Assembly (NCBI GenBank): GCA_910584865.1
Contig: CAJUCE010000027.1
Span: forward strand, 3,284 to 67,283
Direction of reading: 5' to 3'
From: an uncultured Acetatifactor sp.
Lineage (GTDB): Bacteria > Bacillota > Clostridia > Lachnospirales > Lachnospiraceae
DNA length: 64,000 bases
Shown here in pieces: positions 35,112 through 44,083 of the stretch. The stretch's first letter is position 1. Each line of letters starts with the position of its first letter. Below the pieces are notes generated by a model. It saw only the letters and a program-made list of their open reading frames with translations. It had not been told where the DNA came from and did not search any database. The position numbers were made by a program, and so were the translations under genes.

Positions 35112-36468
35112 CATTCACGGCTATGCGGGGATGCTGGGCGGAGAGATCCGCCTGCGCCCGTTTCCGGAAGTCTTAAAGGAAGTACAGGAGCATATCACAA
35201 GAAATTATGCTTCTACCCTGAAAGACGACCCGGACGAGAGCCGGGAACTTGTAAAGTCGTATATCCAGAAATATCTGGAAAATAACCGTCTGGGAGTGGA
35301 GGATACGGAGCAGGAGGAATTGTGCGATCTGATCTACGGGGAGATGACCGGATTTTCTTTCCTGACAAAATACCTCTACCGGGACGATGTGGAGGAGATC
35401 AACATCAACCAGTGGAAGGATGTAAAAGTCACCTATTCCAACGGGGAGATCCTGCCCTGCAAGGAGCATTTCAATTCTCCCCAGCACGCCGTTGATGTAA
35501 TAAGGCGGATGCTCCATAAGTCCGGCATGATTTTTGACAGCGCCCAGACCATCGTGGTGGGGCATCTTTCCAATAAGATCCGTATCACCGTCATGGGGGA
35601 CGGGGTGATCGACCGGGACAAGGGACTGTCCGCATCCATCCGTATCGTCAATCCCCGGAAGCTGACGAAACAGCAGTTTGTGGACTATGGGACGGCAACG
35701 GCGGAGATGCTGGACCTGCTGGCTGCCTGCTACTGCCACGGGGTATCCATGTGCATCACCGGCGCCACTTCCAGCGGAAAGACCACCCTCATGAGCTGGA
35801 TTCTGGGGCAGGTCCCCTACAATAAACGCATCGTCACGTTGGAGCAGGGCTGCCGGGAGTTCGATCTGACGGCAGAGGATGGAGAGGGGAACGTGCTGAA
35901 CAACGTGGTCCATCTTGTGACCCGGTTCTCCGATGATCCCAAGCAGAACATCACCCTTGTGAAGCTGCTGGAGACTACCCTGACCATCAACCCGGACTGT
36001 GTGGCAGTGGCGGAGATGAAGGGCGCCGAGAGCATGCAGGCCATCAATGCGGCCAACACCGGCCATTCCGTCATCACCACCATCCATGCCAATTCCTGCG
36101 CGGATACCTATTACCGGATGGTGACGCTGTGCAAGCAGTCCTATGACATGGACGATTCCACCCTGATGGGGCTTGCCACCAAAGCCTTCCCCATTGTGGC
36201 CTTTGCGAAGAAGCTGGAGGACAACAGCCGCAGGCTCATGGAGATCTCCGAGTGCGAGTACCTGCCGGACAGCACCCGCCCTGGAGAGAGCAGGCAGCGG
36301 ATGCGCACCCTGTACCGGTTCAATATCACAGATAACCGGATTGTGGATGGAAAAGCGAAGATTATCGGCCACTACGAAAAGGTGGAACCGCCGTCAGAGG
36401 GGCTTCTGAAACGGCTGCGGGAAAATGGCATGTCCTTTAAGACACAGCAGCAGCTTTTCGGCATTTAG
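35095..36468 (+). CDS. cpaF: CpaF/TadA-like secretion ATPase
   Basis: A 457-residue VirB11/CpaF hexameric ATPase. The N-terminal domain has VEEININQWKDVKVTY; Walker A is GATSSGKT at residues 223-230; the Walker B region is NPDCVAVAEMKGAES; a His box is GHSVITTIHANS. The TTG start has AAAGGGGG upstream. It would power assembly of the Tad-like filament or, as in VirB11, the secretion channel. The element has no other VirB11-type ATPase in view, so it could serve both. Confidence 0.9.
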   Translation: MQETFDIHGYAGMLGGEIRLRPFPEVLKEVQEHITRNYASTLKDDPDESRELVKSYIQKYLENNRLGVEDTEQEELCDLIYGEMTGFSFLTKYLYRDDVEEININQWKDVKVTYSNGEILPCKEHFNSPQHAVDVIRRMLHKSGMIFDSAQTIVVGHLSNKIRITVMGDGVIDRDKGLSASIRIVNPRKLTKQQFVDYGTATAEMLDLLAACYCHGVSMCITGATSSGKTTLMSWILGQVPYNKRIVTLEQGCREFDLTAEDGEGNVLNNVVHLVTRFSDDPKQNITLVKLLETTLTINPDCVAVAEMKGAESMQAINAANTGHSVITTIHANSCADTYYRMVTLCKQSYDMDDSTLMGLATKAFPIVAFAKKLEDNSRRLMEISECEYLPDSTRPGESRQRMRTLYRFNITDNRIVDGKAKIIGHYEKVEPPSEGLLKRLRENGMSFKTQQQLFGI

Positions 36469-36484
36469 GCAGGAGGTGACGGGA

Positions 36485-37354
36485 TTGAGCCTTGTTGCAC
36501 TGAAACAGCCCTATTTACTGCAGGTCATGTATGATACGGAGCCATTGAACCCCCGTGAGGACTATGATAATTTCGGCCATATGATGTGCTGGCACAGGCG
36601 GTATAACCTGGGGGATGAGAACCGTTTTGAAGATCCAAATGATTTCCTGAAAAACCTGGTAAAGAGGACGGCATCGGAGTATGCCATTATCCGGCACGCC
36701 CGTTTCGGGAAATCGGATACCATCCGTCTTTCCTATGATAAGTCAGCCCATGGCTGGTCCATAGAAAGCTATGACAGCTATTTTAAGAAATGGTATCGGG
36801 AGGATTTTGTGGAAGGCCGTCTGGAGGACAATACCAGGGATGTGGCGGACTGTCTGATCGAAGCCATGTCAGACAGCGATTTACTGAAGATTGCCAGCGT
36901 GGAAAATGTGATACTGCCCCTGAACCTGTATGACCACTCCGGCCTGCAGATGTCAGCGGATTCCCTCATAGGGAAGGCACAGCACGCAGAATGGGATTCC
37001 AGGCAGGTGGGATGGATTTACGCCACAGCCCCGGAGATCCGGGCAGAGTACGGCAATGTGTCGGCAGGGAATGTGGAAAAAGCCAGACAGAGGCTGTTAT
37101 CGGAAGTGCAGGATTATGATTATTACCTGTCCGGCCAGTGCTTTGGATACCGCCTGTATGAGAATGGCGAAGAAACGGACAGCTGCTGGGGGTTCCTGGG
37201 GCATCTGGAGGATGTGCTGGAAGAGATCGCCGGGGAGGTCCTGCCTGAGAGCCACCGGGACATGGTGGGGGAGCTGCAGGAGATGTCTGACACAAAAACC
37301 ATTTATAAGGGATATGAGGATTTTGTGGAGGAACTGGAGGCGCTGGCAAGATAG
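36485..37354 (+). CDS. Conserved ICE protein between CpaF and TadB genes
   Basis: Encodes 289 soluble residues. The start is set at TTG after GCAGGAGGTGACGGGA; the earlier ATG lies inside the CpaF gene. No named domain. The central part has DCLIEAMSDSDLLKIASVENVI and the C-terminal part has WGFLGHLEDVLEEIAGEVLP, an arrangement found in other short ICE proteins here, and a two-domain alpha/beta fold is likely. It interrupts the Tad-like genes. Function unknown. Confidence 0.7.
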   Translation: MSLVALKQPYLLQVMYDTEPLNPREDYDNFGHMMCWHRRYNLGDENRFEDPNDFLKNLVKRTASEYAIIRHARFGKSDTIRLSYDKSAHGWSIESYDSYFKKWYREDFVEGRLEDNTRDVADCLIEAMSDSDLLKIASVENVILPLNLYDHSGLQMSADSLIGKAQHAEWDSRQVGWIYATAPEIRAEYGNVSAGNVEKARQRLLSEVQDYDYYLSGQCFGYRLYENGEETDSCWGFLGHLEDVLEEIAGEVLPESHRDMVGELQEMSDTKTIYKGYEDFVEELEALAR

Positions 37355-37545
37355 GCGGAAGAATTCGGGATGTGCCATTACTGTTTAGATAGTTCTTATG
37401 TTTTGACGGGATTGATGTCAGAAACAAGGGCGCGGCTGGCATGAAACGATGTTTGAAAACATAACCGGAGAGCTTCTGACAGAATGCTAAAATGGAAGAA
37501 AAAATGATACAAAGATTATGAAAGCGAAAAGGAGGGAACCAACGA

Positions 37546-38478
37546 TTGACGACACTGGTAACGATAGCGTTTTTACTGGCGGTGACGGGGTGCTTTCTTA
37601 TACTCCGGTTATCGCCCTTTTCTTTTCTGGAGGGGCTGGCGGCATTTATAAAGCCGGAAAAACAGACCCTGAAAAGCCGGATTGAACAGAGCCGGAAGAG
37701 CAGGCAGCCCAGGGGACTGAAACTTTTATTCCTGGAAACAAAGGAAGTCCTGCGGGTGACAGGAAAAAGCGGCATGTTCTCCATGCTCTGCGTCCTGTCC
37801 ATGCTCCTGTTTGTGGTGGGTGTCCTCATGGCGCTCACCATGAAGAATACCTACATGGTGCCGGTGCTGGCGGCCGGCTTTGCCCTGCTCCCCTTTTACT
37901 ATGTGAAGTTTACGGCGGGGCGGCATAAAAAACAGATCAACACGGAACTGGAAACGGCCCTTTCCATTATCACCACCAGCTACCTGCGGGGAAAGAATAC
38001 CATTATCCGCGCCATAGAGGAAAACCAGCCTTACTTAAACCCGCCGGTGGCAGAGGTGTTCCGGAGCTTTCTCCTGCAGGCCAAGCTTATCAATTCCAAC
38101 TTGAAGGAGGCGCTGGAACAGATGAAGCCGGGGATTGACAACGGGGTGTTCCATGAATGGGTGGATGCCGTGATCGCCTGCCAGGACGATTACAATTTAA
38201 AATCCACCCTGCCGCCCATCGTGGCAAAGCTGTCCGACATGCGGGTGGTGTCTGCGGAATTGGATCTCCTGCTGATGGAGCCGGTAAAGGAGTACATCAC
38301 CATGGTGGTGCTGCTTCTGGGCAGCATCCCACTGATGTATTTTCTCAACCAGGAATGGTATCACACACTGATGTTTACGGAGTTTGGGAAGATCCTGCTG
38401 GCAGTCTGCGGCGGGGTGATCTTTGTTTCTGTTGCGGCGGTGGCAAGGCATACACGGCCCATTGAGTACAAACGGTAG
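37546..38478 (+). CDS. TadB-like type II/IV secretion membrane protein
   Basis: A 310-residue inner-membrane platform protein. An N-terminal helix, two central helices (FSMLCVLSMLLFVVGVLM and VLAAGFALLPFYYVKF), the T2SF-like cytoplasmic domain (NTELETALSIITTSYLRG) and two C-terminal helices fit TadB. TTG start after AAGGAGGG. It is paired with the TadC-like protein downstream. The 190 nt before it show no gene. It anchors the CpaF ATPase at the membrane. Confidence 0.82.
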   Translation: MTTLVTIAFLLAVTGCFLILRLSPFSFLEGLAAFIKPEKQTLKSRIEQSRKSRQPRGLKLLFLETKEVLRVTGKSGMFSMLCVLSMLLFVVGVLMALTMKNTYMVPVLAAGFALLPFYYVKFTAGRHKKQINTELETALSIITTSYLRGKNTIIRAIEENQPYLNPPVAEVFRSFLLQAKLINSNLKEALEQMKPGIDNGVFHEWVDAVIACQDDYNLKSTLPPIVAKLSDMRVVSAELDLLLMEPVKEYITMVVLLLGSIPLMYFLNQEWYHTLMFTEFGKILLAVCGGVIFVSVAAVARHTRPIEYKR

Positions 38479-38489
38479 GGGGTGAAGGG

Positions 38490-39365
38490 ATGCACAATCT
38501 GATCTTACTTTTCTTTGCCCTGTTTTTCGCCATGGGGCTGTACCTGGTTCTGGCGGCGGTATTCCATGTACCCACCTACCGGGCGACAAAGGCGGTCTTA
38601 AATACCGTGAAAAAGAATAAAAAGCAGGCGAAAAATTCCGATGCCGTGTTGATGGAACTGGCCTCCAAGCTGGCAAAGGTGCTGCCCATGGATGATTATA
38701 AACGGAGGAAGCTGACTGCCACCCTGAAATCGGCAGAGATTCCTTTGACAGCGGAGCAGTATGTTTCCCTTGCCATAGTAAAGGCCGGGCTGGTGCTTCT
38801 GGGTGTCATCCCCTGCCTGTTTATTGTCCCCATCATCTCCCCTGCCTTTGTGATCGCCGGTATCGGGATCTACTTTTCCGAGAGCGGCAAGGCGGAAAAG
38901 AAGATCACGGCCAGGAGGGAGGAGATTGAGTACGAGCTGCCCCGGTTCGTGGCAACGCTGACCCAGGAACTGCAGGCCAGCCGGGATGTGCTTTCCATGC
39001 TGGAGACTTATCAGAAGAACGCAAGGGCGGCTTTGAAAAATGAGCTTGCCATCACGGTAGCGGATATGCGTACCGGGAACTTTGAGGGGGCATTGACCCG
39101 GTTTGAGGCCAGAGTATCCAGCGCCATGCTTTCTGATGTAGTCCGGGGATTGATAGGTGTCCTGCGCGGCGATGACGGTGTGGCGTTTTTCCGGATGCTC
39201 AGCCATGACATGAAGCAGCTGGAACTGCAGCGGCTGAAAAAGCTGGCAATGGAGCGGCCGCCGAAGATACGGCGGTATTCTTTCCTGCTGTTGGGCTGTA
39301 TGCTCCTGCTGTACATGGGGGTGATGGGATATCAGATCCTTGGCACCATGTCGGGTATTTTTTAA
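38490..39365 (+). CDS. TadC-like type II/IV secretion membrane protein
   Basis: A 291-residue partner of the TadB-like protein. It has an N-terminal helix, a helical pair (VLLGVIPCLFIVPIISPAFV), the conserved block EIEYELPRFVATLTQELQAS, and a C-terminal helix after PPKIRRYSFLLLGC. GGGGGTGA lies ahead of the ATG, 11 bases after the preceding stop. The end overlaps upstream reading of the DUF4320 gene. Confidence 0.82.
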   Translation: MHNLILLFFALFFAMGLYLVLAAVFHVPTYRATKAVLNTVKKNKKQAKNSDAVLMELASKLAKVLPMDDYKRRKLTATLKSAEIPLTAEQYVSLAIVKAGLVLLGVIPCLFIVPIISPAFVIAGIGIYFSESGKAEKKITARREEIEYELPRFVATLTQELQASRDVLSMLETYQKNARAALKNELAITVADMRTGNFEGALTRFEARVSSAMLSDVVRGLIGVLRGDDGVAFFRMLSHDMKQLELQRLKKLAMERPPKIRRYSFLLLGCMLLLYMGVMGYQILGTMSGIF

Positions 39366-39462
39366 AGGAGTGGAAGATGTCAAAAATAATTTTAAAGCAG
39401 AATCCCCTTTTCTGGCCGGCAGAACGGCCGGGAAGGGCAGACAGAGGACAGGAGGTGGGAAC

Positions 39463-39864
39463 GTGTTCAGGCGGATTTTGAAATCAAAACGGGGAGAGGG
39501 TTACATAGATGTCGCCATCGGCATCCTGTGCCTGATGCTGGTGGTGGCGCTGGCTGTCAGCTTTTTCCCTGTCTTTACCACCAAACAGCAGCTTGACCTC
39601 TTTGCGGCGGAGATTGTCCGGGAGGCGGAGATTGCAGGGGGAACCAATGTGTCATCCCGCATCAGTACCATGCGCCAGCAGACCGGCCTGAACCCGCAGA
39701 TTGAATGGGACTGCGATTATTTCAGCGGGAGCCGGGTGCAGCTGAACGGCGATATTTCCGTGACCTTGACAGATACCGTGGATATCGGATTCTTTTTCTT
39801 CGGTTCCTTTCCTGTTCAGATATGGGCGAAAGCATCCGGCAAATCGGAAGTCTATTACAAGTGA
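39463..39864 (+). CDS. DUF4320 family pilin-like protein (TadE-like)
   Basis: A 133-residue protein. GEGYIDVAIGILCLMLVVAL forms a pilin-type leader and helix: a short basic segment (KSKRGEG), then a hydrophobic stretch with an Asp/Glu near position 5 of the mature helix. The rest is a small globular domain. DUF4320 is typical of these ICEs. The GTG start follows GGAGGTGGGAAC; longer starts would add non-conserved residues. It is a likely substrate of the prepilin peptidase. Confidence 0.82.
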   Translation: MFRRILKSKRGEGYIDVAIGILCLMLVVALAVSFFPVFTTKQQLDLFAAEIVREAEIAGGTNVSSRISTMRQQTGLNPQIEWDCDYFSGSRVQLNGDISVTLTDTVDIGFFFFGSFPVQIWAKASGKSEVYYK

Positions 39865-39879
39865 CGGGGGTGATGGAAC

Positions 39880-40503
39880 TTGAAGAAACATCAAACAGGG
39901 AATATTTTGCATGAGAGGAAGGAGGGGGATGGCGGGAGAAAGGGGTTCAGGAGTAAAACCATGTTTTCCCGTGGAAAAGCGCTTGTGGGAGATAAAAGTG
40001 GAAATTCCACCCCGACCATTATCGCCCTTATCCTGGGGCTTCTGTTCCTGGTCTGTGCCATGTCGGAGTTTTTCCGTCTGATGATCATTGCCCAGGGAGT
40101 GCGGGACGGACTCCAGCAGGCGGTCATCAGTGTGGCGACCACCAACTATGACGAGACCTACCGGGGGCTGCGGGAGGGATATTCCGGCGGCTACCGGCTG
40201 TCCGGGGAGCAGTGGGTAGAGGATCTGGACTATGACGATGTGTATTACCGTCTGGACAGCCTGCTGGGGACAGAGAGGGACGGCAGCTACCATGTAAAGG
40301 AACAGGAGGACGGTTATGAATACCGGCTCTCCGGCCTGCGGGTGGAGATTGCCAATACAGGGCTGGCGCCGGGGAGTGCATCCAGAAATTTTGAGGCGGA
40401 CGCACGGATCACCATTGAAATCCCCATGTCCTTCGGCTGGGGAGCGGTTCCGCCCCTGACCATGGAACTGCGGACAAAGGCGGCCTATATGCCCAAATTC
40501 TAA
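39880..40503 (+). CDS. TadE/TadG-like pseudopilin
   Basis: A 207-residue protein. After a basic N-terminal segment, GDKSGNSTPTIIALILGLLFLVCAMSEFFRL has a TadE/G-like leader plus hydrophobic helix. The soluble part (DDVYYRLDSLLGTERDGSY ... EADARITIEIPMSFGWGAVPP) resembles minor pilin globular domains. TTG start after GGGGGTGATGG; ATG 39961 is an alternative with AGGAG upstream. It completes the Tad-like set and is followed by a structured intergenic element. Confidence 0.75.
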   Translation: MKKHQTGNILHERKEGDGGRKGFRSKTMFSRGKALVGDKSGNSTPTIIALILGLLFLVCAMSEFFRLMIIAQGVRDGLQQAVISVATTNYDETYRGLREGYSGGYRLSGEQWVEDLDYDDVYYRLDSLLGTERDGSYHVKEQEDGYEYRLSGLRVEIANTGLAPGSASRNFEADARITIEIPMSFGWGAVPPLTMELRTKAAYMPKF

Positions 40504-40515
40504 GGAAATGGAAGT

Positions 40516-40673
40516 GTTCAGCCCGCACCCATTCGCAAAACGCCCTTTTAGGGCTTTCCGCTGCTACGCAGCTCTTTTTGCTCATTTACGGGCGCTCCCT
40601 CAGACCGTCAGAGAGCCGTCAAATTCGTGCAAGCACGATTTGCCGGTTCTCTGCGGTCTGGCTGAACTTTTGC
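40516..40673 (+). other. Highly structured intergenic element, possible non-coding RNA
   Basis: Hairpins GCCCT-TTT-AGGGC (40542-40554) and GCTGC-TAC-GCAGC (40560-40572) precede a long imperfect hairpin from CAGACCG (40601-40607) to CGGTCTG (40654-40660), whose inner part pairs CGTGC with GCACG. GTTCAGCC (40516-40523) pairs with GGCTGAAC (40660-40667), and GCAAAA (40535-40540) with TTTTGC (40668-40673), a crossing that would give a pseudoknot. No plausible gene covers it. It could be a regulatory RNA upstream of the DUF6550 gene or a palindromic mobile element. Confidence 0.5.
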
Positions 40674-40682
40674 AAAAAAGCC

Positions 40683-40711
40683 TGGACGCGCAGAGAGAGT
40701 CCGCTTATAAT
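40683..40711 (+). promoter_or_regulatory. Predicted promoter for the DUF6550 gene
   Basis: TGGACG and TATAAT are separated by 17 bases, 77 bases upstream of the DUF6550 start. The -10 is perfect; the -35 is weak (four of six). It lies just downstream of the structured element. Confidence 0.5.
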
Positions 40712-40787
40712 GGAATCGGGTAGAAGATTTGGGTAAATAGGGCCGAACCATTCATTCTAAAACAGAAAATGAAAGTGAGGTCCATTT

Positions 40788-41417
40788 ATGAACAAAAATT
40801 ATAAGAATAAGAAGCGCGTTACCATCATCATCCTGTCAATTCTGGCCGTGTGCCTGGCTGTCGGCCTTATCTGGTATGTGGGGACACTGGGAAAGGCGGA
40901 ACTGCCTTTGGTGGAGCCGGAAGTGCCGGAAACGGAAACAACGGTGACAGTCCCGGAGATTGACACTGTCGGAACTGTGGAGACGGAGAAAGAAACGGAA
41001 CCGGAGTCAGGGCAGGGAAGGGAGCCGGGAGCAGAAACGGGGCAGACTGAAACACAGCCGGAAACAGAGGAACCATCCACAGAGGAAACCAGCAGGGAAG
41101 AAATTATTACGGTTCCGGCAGAAACTCAGCCGGTCCGTACAGACGGAAAGCTCCAGTCTCCGAAAGATGCCGTACCGCCTACAGCACCGCCTGAAGAAAC
41201 AGAAAGCACCGCAGCGGTGGAGAACCCGGACGGGGACGGCAGCTGCCAGCCGGAGCATACACAGCCCCAGGAGAACCAGCCGCAGGGCGGGGACACCAAT
41301 CCGGCGGGGGCGGTCTATGTGCCGGGGTTTGGCTACATAGAAAGTTCCGGCTCCAATGAGCAGGGGGCTTCCCACACGGACGGGGACTGGAACAAGCAGA
41401 TCGGAACGATGCAGTAG
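40788..41417 (+). CDS. DUF6550 family membrane-anchored protein
   Basis: A 209-residue protein. Residues 10-30 form a membrane anchor (VTIIILSILAVCLAVGLIWYV). A long Glu/Thr/Pro-rich, probably extended region follows, with QSPKDAVPPTAPP and the C-terminal VYVPGFGYIESSGSNEQGA that is diagnostic of DUF6550. Likely exposed at the cell surface with a wall-spanning stalk. Family function unknown; the association with pilus and surface genes suggests a structural or adhesive part. GTGAGGTCC lies upstream of the ATG. Confidence 0.82.
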   Translation: MNKNYKNKKRVTIIILSILAVCLAVGLIWYVGTLGKAELPLVEPEVPETETTVTVPEIDTVGTVETEKETEPESGQGREPGAETGQTETQPETEEPSTEETSREEIITVPAETQPVRTDGKLQSPKDAVPPTAPPEETESTAAVENPDGDGSCQPEHTQPQENQPQGGDTNPAGAVYVPGFGYIESSGSNEQGASHTDGDWNKQIGTMQ

Positions 41418-41470
41418 AAAAATCGGTAACGCTTCAGATGGATTGTTAAAATACATAAAGGATACAGAAA

Positions 41471-41503
41471 GGCATGGATCTTAAAAGGGTCCATGCCCTT
41501 TTT
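41471..41503 (+). terminator. Rho-independent terminator
   Basis: GGCATGGA pairs with TCCATGCC and is followed by CTTTTT. It separates the DUF6550 gene from the secreted protein gene. Confidence 0.75.
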
Positions 41504-41556
41504 GTATGTGCAGGAAGAGATCCTATGCAGACGGAAACGCCGCTTACAGCGGCAGA

Positions 41557-43269
41557 ATGAGAGGATGGATGAAACAGATAAAAAGAATGGCAGCGCTAAT
41601 GCTGCTTTTTATGATGTGCCTGGCCTCTGCGGTCCCGGCCTATGCCGCAGGCAGCGGCAACGTGAACGGCGGAGGCGGCAGCCTGAACCATGGCAAGGAC
41701 GGCTATTACTGGCCGGATATCGGCTATGACGGGGTGCGGATTACGGTGGTGGATGCCCAGAGCGGGCAGAGGGCAAGCGTTCCGGTGGATTATACCAACG
41801 TGGACGTGGGCGCCCTGTCCCCCACCATCTGCCATTTTGGGAAAGTGAGCAAAGCGGATTATAAGAACGGGGCAGGGCTGTCCCCGCAGGTGGGCGGTTA
41901 TGTGTGCCGGAAACCAGCGGCTCCCATTCCCCAGATTATCTCCGGCAACAGCAGGAAAGCCAGCATCCCGGCTATCCGGCAGTATTTCTGTTCTGAGGCG
42001 GCAGCGGTGATGGTGGCGAATGACACAGGCATTCCTTTTGAGGATATCGAGCAGGGGAAGTACAAGCTGGTTATTGAACCCATTATTTATCTGGTGTACC
42101 AGCATTTATACTTTGCCATGACCACCACGGAGGCAGGGCTTTACAACCAGATGACAGGCGGAGACCTGGGCTCCCATTTTCCCACCGTGGTGATGAAGAA
42201 CCATGCCCTTGCCCTGTTTTTGGAACGGAGTGATTTGGGATTTGCCGCCTGGACTGGCCCCACAGGAAGCGCACGGACTACGCAGGAGATGATCTCCATT
42301 CTGGGGATCGGTATCATCAGCTATCAGAAGGCGCCGGAGACCGTGATTGATTACGATAAAGAATACCGGGTAGATACGGACGTGATCCTGGCGGTCCAGC
42401 TGACCACGGGAGGAAAGAAAACCCCGGACAACCCTGCCTGGGCCAGATTTACGGTGGGCGGAAGGACGTATTCCCACAACAACATTTATATCCCGGAGAA
42501 CGGTTCCCAGCTTGCCTGGGTGAAATGGCACACGCCGTCCGAGCCGGGGGAAGTGACGATCACCATTTCCAGCAACTGCAGTACCAGCACCGGGCAGATC
42601 CGGGCGAAGATCGTGGATATGGATGACAACCCGCCTCCGGACCCGCAGGCAGATGACCGGAATGACAGGTTTTCCATTCCGGCAGCACCAAATAAGCAGA
42701 ATGTGACTTATCTCACCTGGGGCGAGTGGGACTGCTGGTGGCACGCACACTGGGTGTGGCACAGCAGGGGCGAGGATGACGGATACTGGTGCGACCATGG
42801 GTGGTGGGAATATGAGTGGGAACCCTATTCCGCATCTTTAAGCGCCGCCTTTTCCACAAAGCCGGATGCCAAAAACCCCACCGCATCGGGAAAGGCCATG
42901 AAGAGCGGGTACGGGCTGAACGCTGATGTTTCCGCCCGTGTCAGTTCCTCAGCCCCCAGCGGGCATATCACCGGGGCGCAGAATGCAGTGGCCTACTTCC
43001 CGGAGTTTGGTTACGGGGAATACTGGCGGCTCCTGAAAAGAAAGAATACCGGCTATTCCAGCACCTTTGAATTTCAGGTGAACCCCTACAGCACCTACGG
43101 ACGTCCGGTGCATTTTTCGCCGGTCTGGTATCCCAACGGGCGGTATGACACCTATGTGGAGGTACTGGATGCCTGGACCCCGGCGGGGATGCTGCAGATA
43201 AACCTGACGGATACACTGACGGTCAGAGGTTCCTTATATGATGACTGGCATATCCGGCCGGTGAAATAG
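41557..43269 (+). CDS. Large secreted surface protein with a Trp/His-rich segment
   Basis: A 570-residue protein with a signal peptide (MKQIKRMAALMLLFMMCLAS then AVPAYAAG). No named domain is recognised; the body looks like an extracellular beta-rich adhesin or filament-associated protein. Around nt 42720-42833 there is a 36-residue segment with nine Trp, four His and two Cys (WDCWWHAHWVWH ... WCDHGWWEYEWE), which could bind metal or membranes. ATG 41569 is an alternative start. No sortase motif or C-terminal anchor. It probably coats or tips the conjugative or Tad-like filament; inference. Confidence 0.75.
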   Translation: MRGWMKQIKRMAALMLLFMMCLASAVPAYAAGSGNVNGGGGSLNHGKDGYYWPDIGYDGVRITVVDAQSGQRASVPVDYTNVDVGALSPTICHFGKVSKADYKNGAGLSPQVGGYVCRKPAAPIPQIISGNSRKASIPAIRQYFCSEAAAVMVANDTGIPFEDIEQGKYKLVIEPIIYLVYQHLYFAMTTTEAGLYNQMTGGDLGSHFPTVVMKNHALALFLERSDLGFAAWTGPTGSARTTQEMISILGIGIISYQKAPETVIDYDKEYRVDTDVILAVQLTTGGKKTPDNPAWARFTVGGRTYSHNNIYIPENGSQLAWVKWHTPSEPGEVTITISSNCSTSTGQIRAKIVDMDDNPPPDPQADDRNDRFSIPAAPNKQNVTYLTWGEWDCWWHAHWVWHSRGEDDGYWCDHGWWEYEWEPYSASLSAAFSTKPDAKNPTASGKAMKSGYGLNADVSARVSSSAPSGHITGAQNAVAYFPEFGYGEYWRLLKRKNTGYSSTFEFQVNPYSTYGRPVHFSPVWYPNGRYDTYVEVLDAWTPAGMLQINLTDTLTVRGSLYDDWHIRPVK

Positions 43270-43284
43270 TAGAGGTGGTGTGTT

Positions 43285-43920
43285 ATGGGAAACCGGGCGG
43301 TTTACTGTCTGAAAGAAGAAGGGAAGGAAACCCACTTTTATGCCCATTACGGGGCAAACTCCCTGTCTCCCCTTCTGCGGCTGTGGCAGGCCATGGAGAT
43401 CCAAAAACAGCTGCAGGAAAAACAGAGCCTTGCACATATCTTTGAGCATCTGGACTATGATGGAGGTTATCAGGAGGAACGCCTGCCGGACGGGGATATG
43501 TTTTTTGCAGGGATTGAGACGGGAGAGGTGGGTGCCTATGAAAATGCCTATGCCAAAGGAAGCCAGCTGGAAATGTGGATCACCCTTGATGTGGAGGAGA
43601 ACCAATGCATTTTGGAGTACAATCCCAACTGCCCCTGGTATCACACTATGGGCAGTTATTCCATAGACATTGATAAAGGGTTGGAGAATGTCAGACAGCT
43701 GTTTAAATATGGGGAAAAGCATGGCATCACAGATTTTAATGAGCTTCTGGCTGTCTACCAGAACAGTACCGGCCTTGCGGAGAAGCTGGAGGATGCCCGT
43801 GCCAGTATGCGGCTTTCCGAATATCTGGATTCCCCGCAGGCGGAGGAACAGCGCCGCAGATACTGGGAGATGTTGGAACAGGAAGAAGCGGAGAGCAGGC
43901 AGGAGGAGGTGGAACAATAA
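43285..43920 (+). CDS. Hypothetical ICE protein
   Basis: Encodes 211 soluble acidic residues, no recognised domain. AGAGGTGG precedes the ATG, 15 bases after the secreted protein. An N-terminal YCLKEEGKETHFYAHYGANS segment and ending in a Glu-rich coiled region are visible. Probably part of the surface-protein transcript; function unknown. Confidence 0.68.
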   Translation: MGNRAVYCLKEEGKETHFYAHYGANSLSPLLRLWQAMEIQKQLQEKQSLAHIFEHLDYDGGYQEERLPDGDMFFAGIETGEVGAYENAYAKGSQLEMWITLDVEENQCILEYNPNCPWYHTMGSYSIDIDKGLENVRQLFKYGEKHGITDFNELLAVYQNSTGLAEKLEDARASMRLSEYLDSPQAEEQRRRYWEMLEQEEAESRQEEVEQ

Positions 43921-43945
43921 TAGTGTGCAAAGATCTTCTAAGCGG

Positions 43946-44036
43946 TTAAGAGGGGGGCATAGCCCACCTCTTTGGGACGCCCGCTAAGAAAATCTAAATT
44001 GTACACAGAAGAATGCCCAAAGTGCGGGCATTCTTC
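43946..44036 (+). terminator. Two stem-loops closing the surface-protein operon
   Basis: AGAGG-G-GGGC pairs with GCCC-A-CCTCT (43946-43968), and GAAGAATGCCC pairs exactly with GGGCATTCTTC (44008-44036, eight-base loop) without a strong T tract. Together they mark an operon end. Confidence 0.55.
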
Positions 44037-44083
44037 CAGGATACTATAAACGTTTGAAAAAACAGACAGGAGCAGATACGAAT

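Noticed and set aside
35173..36372. 399-codon minus-strand open frame
   Set aside because: Complement of the CpaF gene, whose motifs are unmistakable.
40508..40723. 71-codon open frame over the structured element
   Set aside because: Codons follow the hairpins, there is no ribosome-binding site, and the product has no protein-like pattern.
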